NCBI RefSeq assembly: GCF_028747205.1
Contig: NZ_CP112880.1
Coordinates: 4,712,001-4,776,000, forward strand
DNA: 64,000 bases
Reading direction: 5' to 3'
Source of the DNA: Streptomyces sp. CA-278952
GTDB lineage: Bacteria > Actinomycetota > Actinomycetes > Streptomycetales > Streptomycetaceae
Shown here: positions 32,827-41,659 of the stretch, one piece after another
Numbering within the stretch: the first letter of the stretch is position 1
Layout: the number at the start of each line of letters is the position of its first letter
Notes under the pieces: generated by a model
Told to the model about the DNA's origin: nothing
Databases searched by the model: none
Seen by the model: the letters and a program-made list of their open reading frames with translations, nothing else
Translations under genes and position numbers: made by a program

Positions 32827-32922
32827 GTCGGCGGGTGGCGCGGAAATCCCGACACCGCTGACCAGCGGGGGAACGGATTTCCAAGCACCCCTGTGGGGGT
32901 GCTAGAGTTTCACACGTCGCAA

Positions 32923-32996
32923 GGGCCTGTGGCGCAGTCTGGTAGCGCACCTCGTTCGCATCGAGGGGGTCTGGGGTTCAAATCCCCACAGGTCCA
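32923..32996 (+). tRNA. tRNA-Ala (CGC)
   Basis: A complete 74-nt cloverleaf folds by eye. The acceptor GGGCCTG pairs with CAGGTCC, the D stem is GCGC/GCGC, the anticodon stem is CCTCG/CGAGG with loop TTCGCAT (anticodon CGC), and the T arm is TGGGG-TTCAAAT-CCCCA with discriminator A. A G3.U70 wobble, the alanine identity element, is present. CCA is not fully encoded (a C then A follow). Confidence 0.96.
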
Positions 32997-33035
32997 CAAG
33001 ACAAGCTGTTCACGGTACATCCCGGAGCGGTTCAG

Positions 33036-33074
33036 GAGATCCCGGTCAGACGGTCACCGTCTGACCGGGATCTC
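33036..33074 (+). terminator. Strong intrinsic terminator after tRNA-Ala
   Basis: An exact 18-bp stem, left arm 33036-33053 (starting GAGATCCCGG) and right arm 33057-33074 (ending CCGGGATCTC), with a 3-base loop is followed by CTCGTTTTGG. It is the clearest rho-independent-type terminator in the window. The 33075-33327 interval after it shows no gene. Confidence 0.85.
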
Positions 33075-33327
33075 CTCGTTTTGGCTTCTCCTCGTGTGAA
33101 AGCCGGTCTGGAAGCGCGGCGGCCCGGGGGCCGGGGTCGGTATGCGGGCGTGCCTCGTCACCGCTGGCGTGAGGCGACAGGCTTCAGCTGTCCGTTGCCA
33201 CAGCTTTCGTATGCGTGCAGGCGTCCGGAGCCGCCGCTGCCGCGCACCGAGGCGCAATTGCTAGGGTGTCGCGTGCAACGGAAGTGGCGGCGGGGGCTGT
33301 TGACCACCATGAACCCGGGGGCTATCC

Positions 33328-33729
33328 ATGAGCGGTGAAGGCGGACAGAGCAGACTGCGGGTCAAAGGTGATCGGCTGACCGCTCTCGCCAACGACCTCG
33401 ATGCGATGCAGACGCATCTGGACAAGCAGGTCAAGCGCATGGATGCCGTTGTCGACAGCATCGAGGCCGGCTGGCAAGGGCCCGCAGCCAAGGCGTATCG
33501 GGCCCTGCATCGGGGTGCCGCCGAGGACGCCGTACGCATCCGTATGATCCTTCAGCGCCTTGAACAGGGCGTGAGGCTGAGCCGGGACGGGTTCTCGGAG
33601 CAGGAGCTCGACGTCATGGAGCAGTTGCGGCAGATCCAGACCGAGACGGATGTGCGGGCCGAGGCCGCTGAGCTCTCGACTCCGAATCAGGCCACCGCGG
33701 CGCCGCGGAGCAGCCTCGACGATCTGTGA
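33328..33729 (+). CDS. WXG100-family type VII secretion protein
   Basis: The 133-residue helical protein contains GWQGPAAKAY, the WXG turn, between two long amphipathic helices (RLTALANDLDAMQTHLDKQVKRMDAVV and the following helix). WXG100 proteins are ESX/type VII substrates or targeting partners. It heads a same-strand cluster of a second WXG100 protein, a large toxin and an immunity protein, so it is likely a chaperone-like partner for toxin export. No secretion ATPase gene is in the window. Confidence 0.82.
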   Translation: MSGEGGQSRLRVKGDRLTALANDLDAMQTHLDKQVKRMDAVVDSIEAGWQGPAAKAYRALHRGAAEDAVRIRMILQRLEQGVRLSRDGFSEQELDVMEQLRQIQTETDVRAEAAELSTPNQATAAPRSSLDDL

Positions 33730-33744
33730 GCATGGGGGAGAAGG

Positions 33745-34047
33745 ATGGCGGACGACGATCACATAACGGTCGACTTCGCGACGCTGCGGAGTCTGTCCGG
33801 CGAGCTTGAGGACATCCTGAAGAACCTCAACGAGCAACTGGACCTCTTGTACGGCCGGGCGGAGAAGGTTGTTCTCACCTGGGAGGGCGAGGCCCGCGAG
33901 GCATTTGTCGACGAACTCGACAAGTGGGACCACTCCGCTCGGGATCTGCGGGCGGCACAGAAGTGGCTGCACGAGGTCGTCACCAAGGGGCACGTGAACT
34001 ACGCAGCGGCACACCGGGCGGTGCTGCGGGGCTGGGGCGTCGGCTGA
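33745..34047 (+). CDS. Second WXG100-family protein
   Basis: The 100-residue two-helix protein has TWEGEAREAFVDELDKW, the WXG turn with the following Y/F-xxx-D/E-like element, preceded by an ELEDILKNLNEQLDLLYG helix. The stop overlaps the toxin ATG (TGATG), so it is translationally coupled to the toxin. It probably pairs with the 33328 product or the toxin N-terminus for type VII export. Confidence 0.82.
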   Translation: MADDDHITVDFATLRSLSGELEDILKNLNEQLDLLYGRAEKVVLTWEGEAREAFVDELDKWDHSARDLRAAQKWLHEVVTKGHVNYAAAHRAVLRGWGVG

Positions 34048-35783
34048 TGGCGGGACCTGGCTCCGGCTCGCAGTCGGGCGCGCAGGGGCCCGGGCAGAAC
34101 GGCACCATCGACGTCAAACCGGCGGACCTGTTCCGGGTCTCGAGCGGTGTGGCGATGCAGCAGACGCCCATGGACAGAGGCGCCAAGGACCTCCTGGACA
34201 AGCTGAGGCAGTATCCGGACGCCGGCGGCTACGGCACAGCCCCCCAGGCATTCGCGGCCTCCTACGTGAAGGTGGGCAACCGTTTTCTCGAGGTGTGGGC
34301 GAGGAGTGTCGTCAGCGTCGGAGGTGCTGCGGTCGGCTTCACCTCCACGGCCAACAACTACGCCAAGGCCGAAGCGGCCAACGACCCCACGGGCCGGACG
34401 AAGGCGGTCACCCAACCCCTCCCGCAGGTCATCGAGAACGAGCCCGGCTACGGCTCCGTGCCGAACCTGAAGTGGGGGGACGACGACGGCGGCGACGGCT
34501 GGATCCGTTCGCTGCTCGAATGGGTGCCGGGGCCGATCCGTGACGTACTGCGGCCCGTCGTGAAGCACGCCTTCCGGATGGGCAAGGTCGCCGAGGTCTA
34601 CCCGTACCCACAGCAGCACTATCTCAACTCGCTCTCCAAGGCATGGATGGCGATGACCATGACGCTCTCCATGACCGAGAGCGCACTGACGGGCAATGTC
34701 AGCAGCATCACGCAACAGAGCAACAGCGAATGGCACGATGCCATGCGCCAGTTCTGCAGCTCGCTGTGGGGCACGACGGCGTGGGGCACGGGCACTGCGG
34801 GCTACCAGTGGAAGCACGACTCGGCCTCCTCGCCCACCGCTACGCATCCGGTGATGACGGTGTTGTTCGACACCGCCCAGAAGGTCAGCGATCTGCTGTA
34901 CCAGTTCGCCGAGGCGGCCGTGTACGTCAACGGCGAGGTCTGGGACGTTTACTGGGACGCAGTCAAGGACGCCGTACCCAAGGTCGAGGTGGACCTCAAG
35001 GACGGCGTCGGCATGGACGACGTCAAGGGGCTCGTCAAGGGCCTGGCGAAGGGGGCCGTCAAGGGCGCCGCCCAGATCGGTGCGGGCATCGTCCTCAACA
35101 TCGACACCGCGAGACTGAACGCGATCGTCACCGAATACAACTCCCGCGTCAACGCACTGGTGCCGAGGCTGGACGCACTGATGGCTCCACTGGACGAGGC
35201 GCACCGGAGCGCGCCCTCGTTCCACGCGGAGGAGGCGCGGGCCGAGTCGTTCGGTGCGAGGGCACTGAACGACTTCAAGAACGAGCACCAATACATGGTT
35301 CCGGGCGAGGATCCGAAGGATCATTTCTTTCCGCTCGATCTCGCGAGTCAGGAAGGCATCGGGAACAGCCATGGTGTGGACAAGCACATCGGGCTCACCG
35401 ACGACCAGCTGACCCAGCGACTGCGCGATCAGAACAACGCCCCGTCCGCTTCGGCGTACAAGGATCTCCCATCCGCGCAGCGGTACACCCAGGCGGCGCT
35501 CGACGACATCGACAACGCAGACCGGATCGAGAAGTGGATCGAGCGGGTGCAGCAGCGGGAAAGGAACAACCCCGCGTGGGACCCGAACAACTCCAAAATA
35601 TCCCCGCCGCTGACCCTCACCTTCCCGGACGCCACCGGGCGCACCGTCGAGCGCGCCGACTATGATGCGCACGGAATGGGGGCGACCGCGAGCGAGGTGC
35701 GCTCCGCGCAGGTCGCCCTGAAGTACCAGAAGGGCATGGACCCCCCTTTCGTGGTGATCACGTCATACCCCGTGTCCCCCTGA
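34047..35783 (+). CDS. Polymorphic toxin with C-terminal RNase A-like (CdiA-CT) domain
   Basis: The 578-residue protein has an N-terminal helical part (residues ~25-300) typical of long type VII/LXG-like carriers, a linker, and a C-terminal RNase A-like domain from about 440. Candidate active-site residues are His447 in DKHIG, Arg458 eleven residues later in TQRLRD, and Thr572/Tyr574 in VITSYP. The His-(+11)-Arg and Thr-x-Tyr spacing matches that reported for the Yersinia kristensenii CdiA RNase A-like toxin (recollection). Product inferred: secreted tRNA/RNA-cleaving antibacterial toxin. The next gene should be its immunity partner. Confidence 0.8.
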   Translation: MAGPGSGSQSGAQGPGQNGTIDVKPADLFRVSSGVAMQQTPMDRGAKDLLDKLRQYPDAGGYGTAPQAFAASYVKVGNRFLEVWARSVVSVGGAAVGFTSTANNYAKAEAANDPTGRTKAVTQPLPQVIENEPGYGSVPNLKWGDDDGGDGWIRSLLEWVPGPIRDVLRPVVKHAFRMGKVAEVYPYPQQHYLNSLSKAWMAMTMTLSMTESALTGNVSSITQQSNSEWHDAMRQFCSSLWGTTAWGTGTAGYQWKHDSASSPTATHPVMTVLFDTAQKVSDLLYQFAEAAVYVNGEVWDVYWDAVKDAVPKVEVDLKDGVGMDDVKGLVKGLAKGAVKGAAQIGAGIVLNIDTARLNAIVTEYNSRVNALVPRLDALMAPLDEAHRSAPSFHAEEARAESFGARALNDFKNEHQYMVPGEDPKDHFFPLDLASQEGIGNSHGVDKHIGLTDDQLTQRLRDQNNAPSASAYKDLPSAQRYTQAALDDIDNADRIEKWIERVQQRERNNPAWDPNNSKISPPLTLTFPDATGRTVERADYDAHGMGATASEVRSAQVALKYQKGMDPPFVVITSYPVSP

Positions 35784-35816
35784 GACCCCCGGAACTTTCA
35801 TGGAGATGATCGCGAC

Positions 35817-36488
35817 GTGATCTCGCACACCGGTACCCTCTTCAACGACGGGCCGGTCAGACGTGTGGTCGAGACAGCACTGCGTGCCCAGCAGTCGCAG
35901 GGCGCCCTCGACCTGAACGACGAGCTCAGGCGCTTCGTTCGCACCATGTGCGCTGCCGACACGTCGCGCTGGCTGTTTCCCGTCGCGTCCGTCGCCGCCC
36001 TGCTCGACCACACGGCCGACCTGTTGCGGTCGGAGGGCCCGGCGTTCTTCCCCCGTACGTTTACCGAACGGTTGGATGAGGCTCGAAACGGCGTTCCGGG
36101 AGACGATTATCTGCATGGGCTGGCCGGTCTGATGAGGGCGGCCGACCAGCAGCCGGATGCCGGATTCGCCGATCTGCCCCTGGCGGACTGGGAGGCGACA
36201 GCGCGCTTTCCGGAGCTTCGCGGTTTCGGCGCCAACTGGATCTATGACGGCGAGTACCCCTCGCTGTCCGATTCGATCGCGGCTTTCGTCGAAGCGGAGC
36301 ATCCCTTCTGCAGCGAGACGTTCTCCCGGCTGGTAGCCGATGCCCAATCGGTACTCGTGATCTTTCCGCGGTCCGATGCGCTGTCCGTCAATGTGACGCG
36401 TTGGATTCCCTGGGTTTCGCACGACGCGCTACGAGAGATCATCCGGAGAATCGACGACCATATGCGGACCGAGCATTCCGGTTCCTGA
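35817..36488 (+). CDS. CdiI-like immunity protein 1
   Basis: The 223-residue cytoplasmic protein lies 33 bp after the toxin. Its C-terminal half contains FPELRGFGANWIYDGEYPSL and a helical DSIAAFVEAEHPF, resembling CdiI-type contact-dependent-inhibition immunity proteins. The N-terminal half (TLFNDGPVRRVVETALRAQQ) is not recognised. Base composition is visibly lower in GC than in flanking genes. GTG at 35817 follows GGAG at somewhat long spacing. Immunity to the 34047 toxin is inferred from position. Confidence 0.6.
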   Translation: MISHTGTLFNDGPVRRVVETALRAQQSQGALDLNDELRRFVRTMCAADTSRWLFPVASVAALLDHTADLLRSEGPAFFPRTFTERLDEARNGVPGDDYLHGLAGLMRAADQQPDAGFADLPLADWEATARFPELRGFGANWIYDGEYPSLSDSIAAFVEAEHPFCSETFSRLVADAQSVLVIFPRSDALSVNVTRWIPWVSHDALREIIRRIDDHMRTEHSGS

Positions 36489-36517
36489 ATGACGCACAGC
36501 CCACAGGAAGTCTTCGC

Positions 36518-36823
36518 ATGACCGTAAGGACTCGCTCGGCCACCTATCCCGACCGGGAAACCGCCCAATGGGCCACCCAGCAGGTGGTGACCGGCAACGA
36601 GCAGAAGATTCACCGCTGGCTCGCGCAGGGCACCCGCGCCCGTCTCGCCATCGAGGCCGCCTGGCCCTCTCGTGAGGTTCCTGTCGGCCGCGTCCTGCTC
36701 CAGGCGATGATGCTCGCCGGGCGGGAGCCTGTCGAGGTGCGCGCGGCACGGGTCGTCCTCAAGCGTGAGCCGGCCAGCCCGCACGGCTTCGTCGTGTTCA
36801 CCTCCGTCCCGATCTATCTGTAG
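36518..36823 (+). CDS. Orphan RNase A-like toxin module, truncated
   Basis: The 101-residue protein aligns with the second part of the RNase A-like toxin domain: YPDRETAQWATQQVVTGNEQ, KIHRWLAQGTRARLAIEAAW, VRAARVVLKREPASPHGFVVF. It lacks the N-terminal part that would carry the catalytic His and Arg. The terminal motif is FTSVP, so Thr95 is kept but the Tyr two residues later is Val97. AGGAAG lies 6 bases before ATG at 36518, so it may still be translated. It is best read as a relic or silent donor cassette of a toxin tip. Confidence 0.65.
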   Translation: MTVRTRSATYPDRETAQWATQQVVTGNEQKIHRWLAQGTRARLAIEAAWPSREVPVGRVLLQAMMLAGREPVEVRAARVVLKREPASPHGFVVFTSVPIYL

Positions 36824-36835
36824 AGGTCCAACGCC

Positions 36836-37525
36836 GTGTCCATGAAGCCGCCCGAATTCGACCGTCGCTATGGCGAATTGGACCTGGTGCTCAGGGCGTA
36901 CACCGGCATGTCGGCCGACGACGAGCCGGACAGGCCGAGCGAAGCTCTCCAGGCCTACCTCCGCCACACCTGGCACACCCGCCCCGAGGCCTTGGCCACG
37001 GCCGAACGCCAGATCCGCACGTACGCCCGCAATCCACCGGGCCGCCTGCGCCTGAGCCTCGGTGAGTTCTACCCCGTGCCGGATGTCGGCCTGGCCGGGT
37101 CGGCGATCCAGGACTGGTTGTTCGTTGTCGCGGACCATCTGAAGCGGTCGCTCGAGGAAGGTGAGGTCCCGCCCCCGGCGAGCCCCCGCACGCACTGGGA
37201 GTGGCATGCCCGCTTTCCCGAGCTCGGCCAGTTCCTCGGCGGTTGGTTCTCGCAGGACATGCCGGACGAGTTTCCGGACCACGACGCGGCCGTGCGCGAC
37301 TACACCGCCGCCACGGCCCCGCAGCTGGTTGCCCGCCTCGCGGGAGAGGTACGCGAGCTTCTCGCCCTCGGCCTCGAAGAGTCCGACTACGCCCTCGCGA
37401 CGGCCGAGCTGGGGATGGAGGTCGATCCTCCCCGGCCGTACTCATCGAGTGGCTGGCTGGCCTGCCTCGCCGACGGTCTGGGCGGATTCAAGGCGGACTA
37501 CGGGGCCGGTCCCGCTGGTGACTGA
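36836..37525 (+). CDS. CdiI-like immunity protein 2
   Basis: The 229-residue protein contains WHARFPELGQFLGGWFSQDM followed by PDEFPDHDAAVRDYT, the signature of CdiI_2-type contact-dependent growth inhibition immunity proteins, then a helical C-terminus with GLEESDYALATAELGMEVDP. It lies 12 bp after the orphan toxin module and is probably its cognate immunity protein. GTG at 36836 has GAGG about 9 bases upstream. Confidence 0.7.
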   Translation: MSMKPPEFDRRYGELDLVLRAYTGMSADDEPDRPSEALQAYLRHTWHTRPEALATAERQIRTYARNPPGRLRLSLGEFYPVPDVGLAGSAIQDWLFVVADHLKRSLEEGEVPPPASPRTHWEWHARFPELGQFLGGWFSQDMPDEFPDHDAAVRDYTAATAPQLVARLAGEVRELLALGLEESDYALATAELGMEVDPPRPYSSSGWLACLADGLGGFKADYGAGPAGD

Positions 37526-37580
37526 CGGCACGGCCCCCGCCCCGGGGCGCGCCCAGGTCGTGTCCGGAGTCGGCCGAGGC

Positions 37581-40500
37581 CTACCGCTCGGCCGGGGACA
37601 AGTCCGCCAGCAGGAGCACATGCTCCGGCGCCACCCCGGCGATCGCCTCGACCAACTGGTCCCAGGGGCCCAGCGCCAGCGCTTCGACGAGAAGGCGGCG
37701 GCCCGTGGGGGTCGGGCCGTGGGAGTGGGCGATGGCGCCGAGGGCCTTGCTCCGGTGGTCCGGAACGGTGAGGGCCTCGGCGAGGCCCTGGGCTTCCTCC
37801 GCCGCGCCGGAGCGGGCCGCGGCCCGGACGACGGCGACCGTGCCCTTCTCGCGCAGGACGGGCGGGGAGATCTCGCCGAGCAGGGCGACGGCGTGCGCGA
37901 GGTCGCCGGCGGCCGCTGTGCCTGCCGCGACGTATTCCAGACTCCTTTGATCTCCGTAGACATCCGAGATCTCGCGGGCGAGCTGCGTGGCCCGGTCCCG
38001 ATCGCCGGTCTCCACCAGCTTCCGGACGACGTTGGACAGGAAGGTGGGCTCCTCACCCTCCGGTAGCGCTCCAGTGAGTGTCAAGGCCGAGCCGAAGTCC
38101 TCTGCCGCGAGGAAAGCATCTGCGGCGTGATACAGGATCCAACGCCGTAGGGACGGGCTGATCACGTTCATGGCTCGGTCCAGAAGCTGTCGTGCCAGCT
38201 CTCCTGCCCGGCCCGGGCTGCCCGCCTCACCGAATGCCTCGGCGAGGTACCGCAGGGAGTCGGTGTGCTCCGGGCTGTGCGACTCCTGTCGGCTCTCGTC
38301 GAGCAGAGCGGAGAGCAGTCCGTCCTTCCGGTCGTGGCATTGCATGGCGTGAAGGCCTCTGGCCACCTTCAGCAGGTACACGAGGCGGAGGTGTCTCCGC
38401 TCCGCTTCGGCCGTCTCCGCGGCTCGGTCGATGAGGTGCTGGGCCTTGTCCCGGGCCCCTGTCGCCGCCAGTGCGACCGCGACCGCCACCTGTGTGGCCA
38501 CGTTGCCGCCCGGGGCGAAGCCGCCCCGGGCGATGTCTGTTGCCGCCACAGCCGCGGCCCCGGCGGGTTCGTCCCGGCCCACCCGGCTCAGGAAGTCCGC
38601 CATGCTGACGAGAAGAGTCACCTGCGTGTTCCCGTCGGGCAGCTCGTCGAGGACATCAAGAATCCGCTGGGCCGTTTCCCCGGCCCGTACGGAATCCGCC
38701 GACTTCGCCAAGCACCTTCCGACCGCGGCGAAGGCCTTGCACCGGTCGAGCGGATCGGTGATGCGGTCGGTCCACTCCAGTGCCTTGTCCACATCACCGC
38801 ATTCTGCGATCACGGTCGCGATGGACAGCAGCCCGCTGGAGCGGGCGCTCGGGAGGGAGCAGAACCGGTCGATCATGGCCGCCGCGTGTCCGTGACGGCC
38901 GACCGCCGCGAGGCCGGCGGCGACCCTGGGGATCAAGTCGTCACGTTCCCGGGAGTCGTCCACCAAGGCGACTGTGGCCGCCGATTCGAGCGCGGCCTCG
39001 GTGGCGCGCTCCCGGAGACCCGGTGCCCCGGCCAGCCGTACGGCGATGCGGCTGAGGTGCCAGGCCCGCCGCCAGGCCCCGTCGTCCGAACCGGCGGCGA
39101 AGGCGAGGCCGGTCGCTTCCCGGGCCCTTCGGCCGTCGCCGAGCAGCGAGAACGCACAGGCGAGATCTGCGAACAGCGCGACTGGTACGACGGTGCCGGG
39201 CTCCATCGTGGTGGCCCGCATGGCTGTGTCCGAGAGGGAGGTGATGACATCCGGATTCACCGGTTTCGACCGCGTCCGTGCCTCAGCCACCGCCTTGAGG
39301 GTCGCGACGAGTGCATCGGCTCTTGTTCCCGCGTCATTCACGCGGGAGGCCGTCCGCACCGCCTCGGTGTACCGATCGGCTTCCACCAGCCCTTTGGTGA
39401 TCGCCCAGAGGAAGTTGTCCCGGTGCTCAGCAGTCTCCGCGTCGTCCGCCAGCGCGGTCGCCCGTTCCAGATGGCCGGTCGCCGCAAGGGACGTCGCGAC
39501 CGCCGTGAGGGAGAGCGACCGGAGGGACCACCCCCGCTGCGACTCCGCCATGCTGACGGCCCGCTCAGCGTGCCCCAGCCGGGCCCACAGGCCGATGAGT
39601 TCGGCGGGCAGGGCCCCGGTCCGTCGGTGTAGCCCATCACGGGCGGCGGCCAGGCGCAGCGCAGCCGGGACGTCCGGGTCGCCACTCTGCCTGCTGTGGG
39701 CCAGCAACTGGTCCAGCGAGGTCGACAGTTCGCTGAGCGCTTCGAGGTCCGCCCCGGTGACCTGCCACAGCCGCTCCTGCCGTGCGGCGTCGCACACCAG
39801 CTCCACCAGCCGCCCGGTGTCCCCCGGTTCGCGCAGGAGCTGTGCGTAGCCGCGCAGCAGGTACGCGGGCGTCGTGGGAGGCCAGCCCGCGCTCCGGTAC
39901 GTCTCTGCCCACCGGTGCAGACGCGCGCGGCAGTCCGCCAGTTCCGCGTCCGTGACCAGGTCCGCCGCGCTGCGCTGGATCTCCTCGTGGGCCAGCAGAT
40001 AGACCTCCGGCCCGCGGGGCGTCCAGTGCGCGGAGCGGCGGCGGAAGCTGCGGCCGCTGGCGGCGGACAGTTCGCGCTCCACCCGACGGGGCCGGCTTCC
40101 GGTCAGTTCCGCGATGTCGTTCGCGCTGAGGCCGCCGCCCGCCGCCACCGTCAGGCTGACCAGCTCACGCCCCAGCCCGCCGCCGTCGAGGAGCCGCAGC
40201 AGGTCCTGCTCGGCGTCCCGGCGAGTGGCCTGGGCGTGGGGGGAGGGCTCCAGCCAGTGGTTGATCTCCGTGGTCCACAGCGGATGGTCGCCGGGTACGT
40301 CGTCCGGAACGGGCGGGTGCGGCCGTCCGGCCACGACGATCCGCATGCCGTGTTGAGGCGTCCGAGGCAGGAGCGCGGCGATGCTGTGGCAGTCCGGCCC
40401 GGCGGTGACGCCGTGGTCCTCGTCCAGACCGTCCACCACGAGCACGAGGCGCCGGCCCTCCGCCGCGGAGCGCTCGGCCGCACGGTTCAGGGCGAGCCGC

Positions 40501-40969
40501 ATCTGTTCGTCGCGCGTGTGCGGAGTGCTCAGCGGCTCCTCCTCCCGTAAGAGGGCGTACAGCTGTCGCTGGACGACCTCGCAGAAGGCGGCGGCGTCGT
40601 TCTGGCCCGCCATGCGGGAGGTGATGAAGAACGCGACGACGTCGATTCCGGGCGGCGGATTCAGGACGAACTCCGCGAGCAGAGCGGACTTTCCGGCCCA
40701 GGCGGGGCCAGCCAACGCCAGTAGTTCTTTTCGGACACACCTGGGGAACGCGCCTCCGTACCGAAAGACGCCAGTTCCGAAAGCTCGGCTTCACGTCCCC
40801 GGAAGTCGGCTGCGGCCATCCTTTCGACCTGGAGCAGATAACCCGACACGGCGGTGCGGGGGGCATGCAGGTTCACATCGCCTGTGACCGCGCCGGTGTT
40901 CACGAACACCACGCCGCCCTCCGCTGAGGCGTCGCCCGTCCCCTTCACTCCGATCCTGGCGTCGGCCAC
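37581..40969 (-). pseudogene. STAND-type NTPase with helical repeats, one-base frameshift
   Basis: Two frames together form a ~1,130-residue protein. Frame 1 (ATG 40969) encodes a start rich in Gly/Asn/Thr (VFVNTGAVTGDVNL), then SGYLLQVERMAA and FRGREAELSELASFG, continuing through GVSEK. Frame 2 resumes as ELLALAGPAWAGKSALLAEF, a Walker A motif (GPAWAGKS), then LVLVVDGLDED (Walker B), a winged-helix-like part, and ~700 residues of TPR-like helical repeats. The shift is at an A4 run (TTTT at 40728-40731 on the plus strand); a fifth A would restore the frame. It may be a pseudogene, a phase-variable gene or an assembly error. STAND proteins often act in signalling or anti-phage defence. Confidence 0.7.
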
Positions 40970-40976
40970 CGCGCCG

Positions 40977-41330
40977 CTACCCCTGCCGGAAGCCGGTGTT
41001 CGCGCTGCCCCCGTCGCCCTCCGCGTCGCCGGTGTCGCTGACGGACACCGAACCGGGCGGGGTGGTGGAGGCCGGAGCGGCGAAGCCGGTGTTGGCGTCG
41101 CCGCCGCCTCGGGACGTCACCCTTCCGGTCGCCGAGACCCGCACGTCGGGGCCCCGGGGCGGGCCGAGCGCTCCGTACACGCCGACTCCCAGGGCGGCCA
41201 CGCCCACCACGGCGGAGACCACTCCGGCCACCTGGTCGGCCCGGTCCCAGCTGAGGAAGGACAGCACTCCGGCGAGCACGGCGACCACCAGCCCCGTCCA
41301 CATCAGTACGGCTTGTCGGCCAGTGTTCAC
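40977..41330 (-). CDS. Small two-TM membrane protein upstream of the NTPase
   Basis: The 117-residue protein has two TM helices (AVLMWTGLVVAVLAGVLSFL and VAGVVSAVVGVAALGVGVYG) and a tail with two copies of a V-S-x-(T)TG-x-G-G-x-A-NTGF motif. The same TGD...NTG motif opens the adjacent NTPase. The 7-bp gap indicates an operon. I recognise no family. A membrane partner or sensor for the NTPase is inferred. Confidence 0.65.
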   Translation of the reverse strand: MNTGRQAVLMWTGLVVAVLAGVLSFLSWDRADQVAGVVSAVVGVAALGVGVYGALGPPRGPDVRVSATGRVTSRGGGDANTGFAAPASTTPPGSVSVSDTGDAEGDGGSANTGFRQG

Positions 41331-41581
41331 GGTGGAGTCCCCCTCATTCGTAAAGCAACTCTACTGCTGGTCCATGGTGTTCGGGCGGGGCTCGGGTACG
41401 GCCACATTTTTCGGCGCAAAGGTCTGCACCTGGGCTTTCCGTCGATCTCTCTCTACAGTTCTCGGCCAGTTCTGTAGAAAAGAGCCCCATCTCCGCTTCT
41501 TGTCGCGGCAGTTCCGGCTGGGCCAGAGTTCGGGGCGCGGCGACAGGAACATGTCATCGCCGCCGGGCAGTGTCCATGGAA

Positions 41582-41609
41582 CACACCGTGCTTCCCCAGG
41601 CACGGTGTG
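41582..41609 (+). other. Hairpin in the 5' leader of the S1 protease
   Basis: CACACCGTGC (41582-41591) and GCACGGTGTG (41600-41609) form a perfect 10-bp stem with an 8-base loop, followed by a run of eight C (41613-41620). It lies 50 bases before the protease start. It could be an attenuator or an upstream terminator. No gene was seen in 41331-41659. Confidence 0.5.
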
Positions 41610-41659
41610 GCCACCCCCCCCATTGTCTGGACGCTCGCCTGCGTAGCGGAAGGAATCGC

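Noticed and set aside
32881..32925. CACCCC...GGGGTG hairpin just before tRNA-Ala as a separate riboswitch-like element
   Set aside because: AGCACCCC-TGT-GGGGGTGCT is a short perfect stem after the sepX stop, most simply the sepX terminator; no riboswitch core is present.
36429..36749. A 106-residue minus-strand frame opposite the orphan toxin module
   Set aside because: Pro/Arg/Ser filler; the plus-strand product matches the RNase A-like toxin fold.
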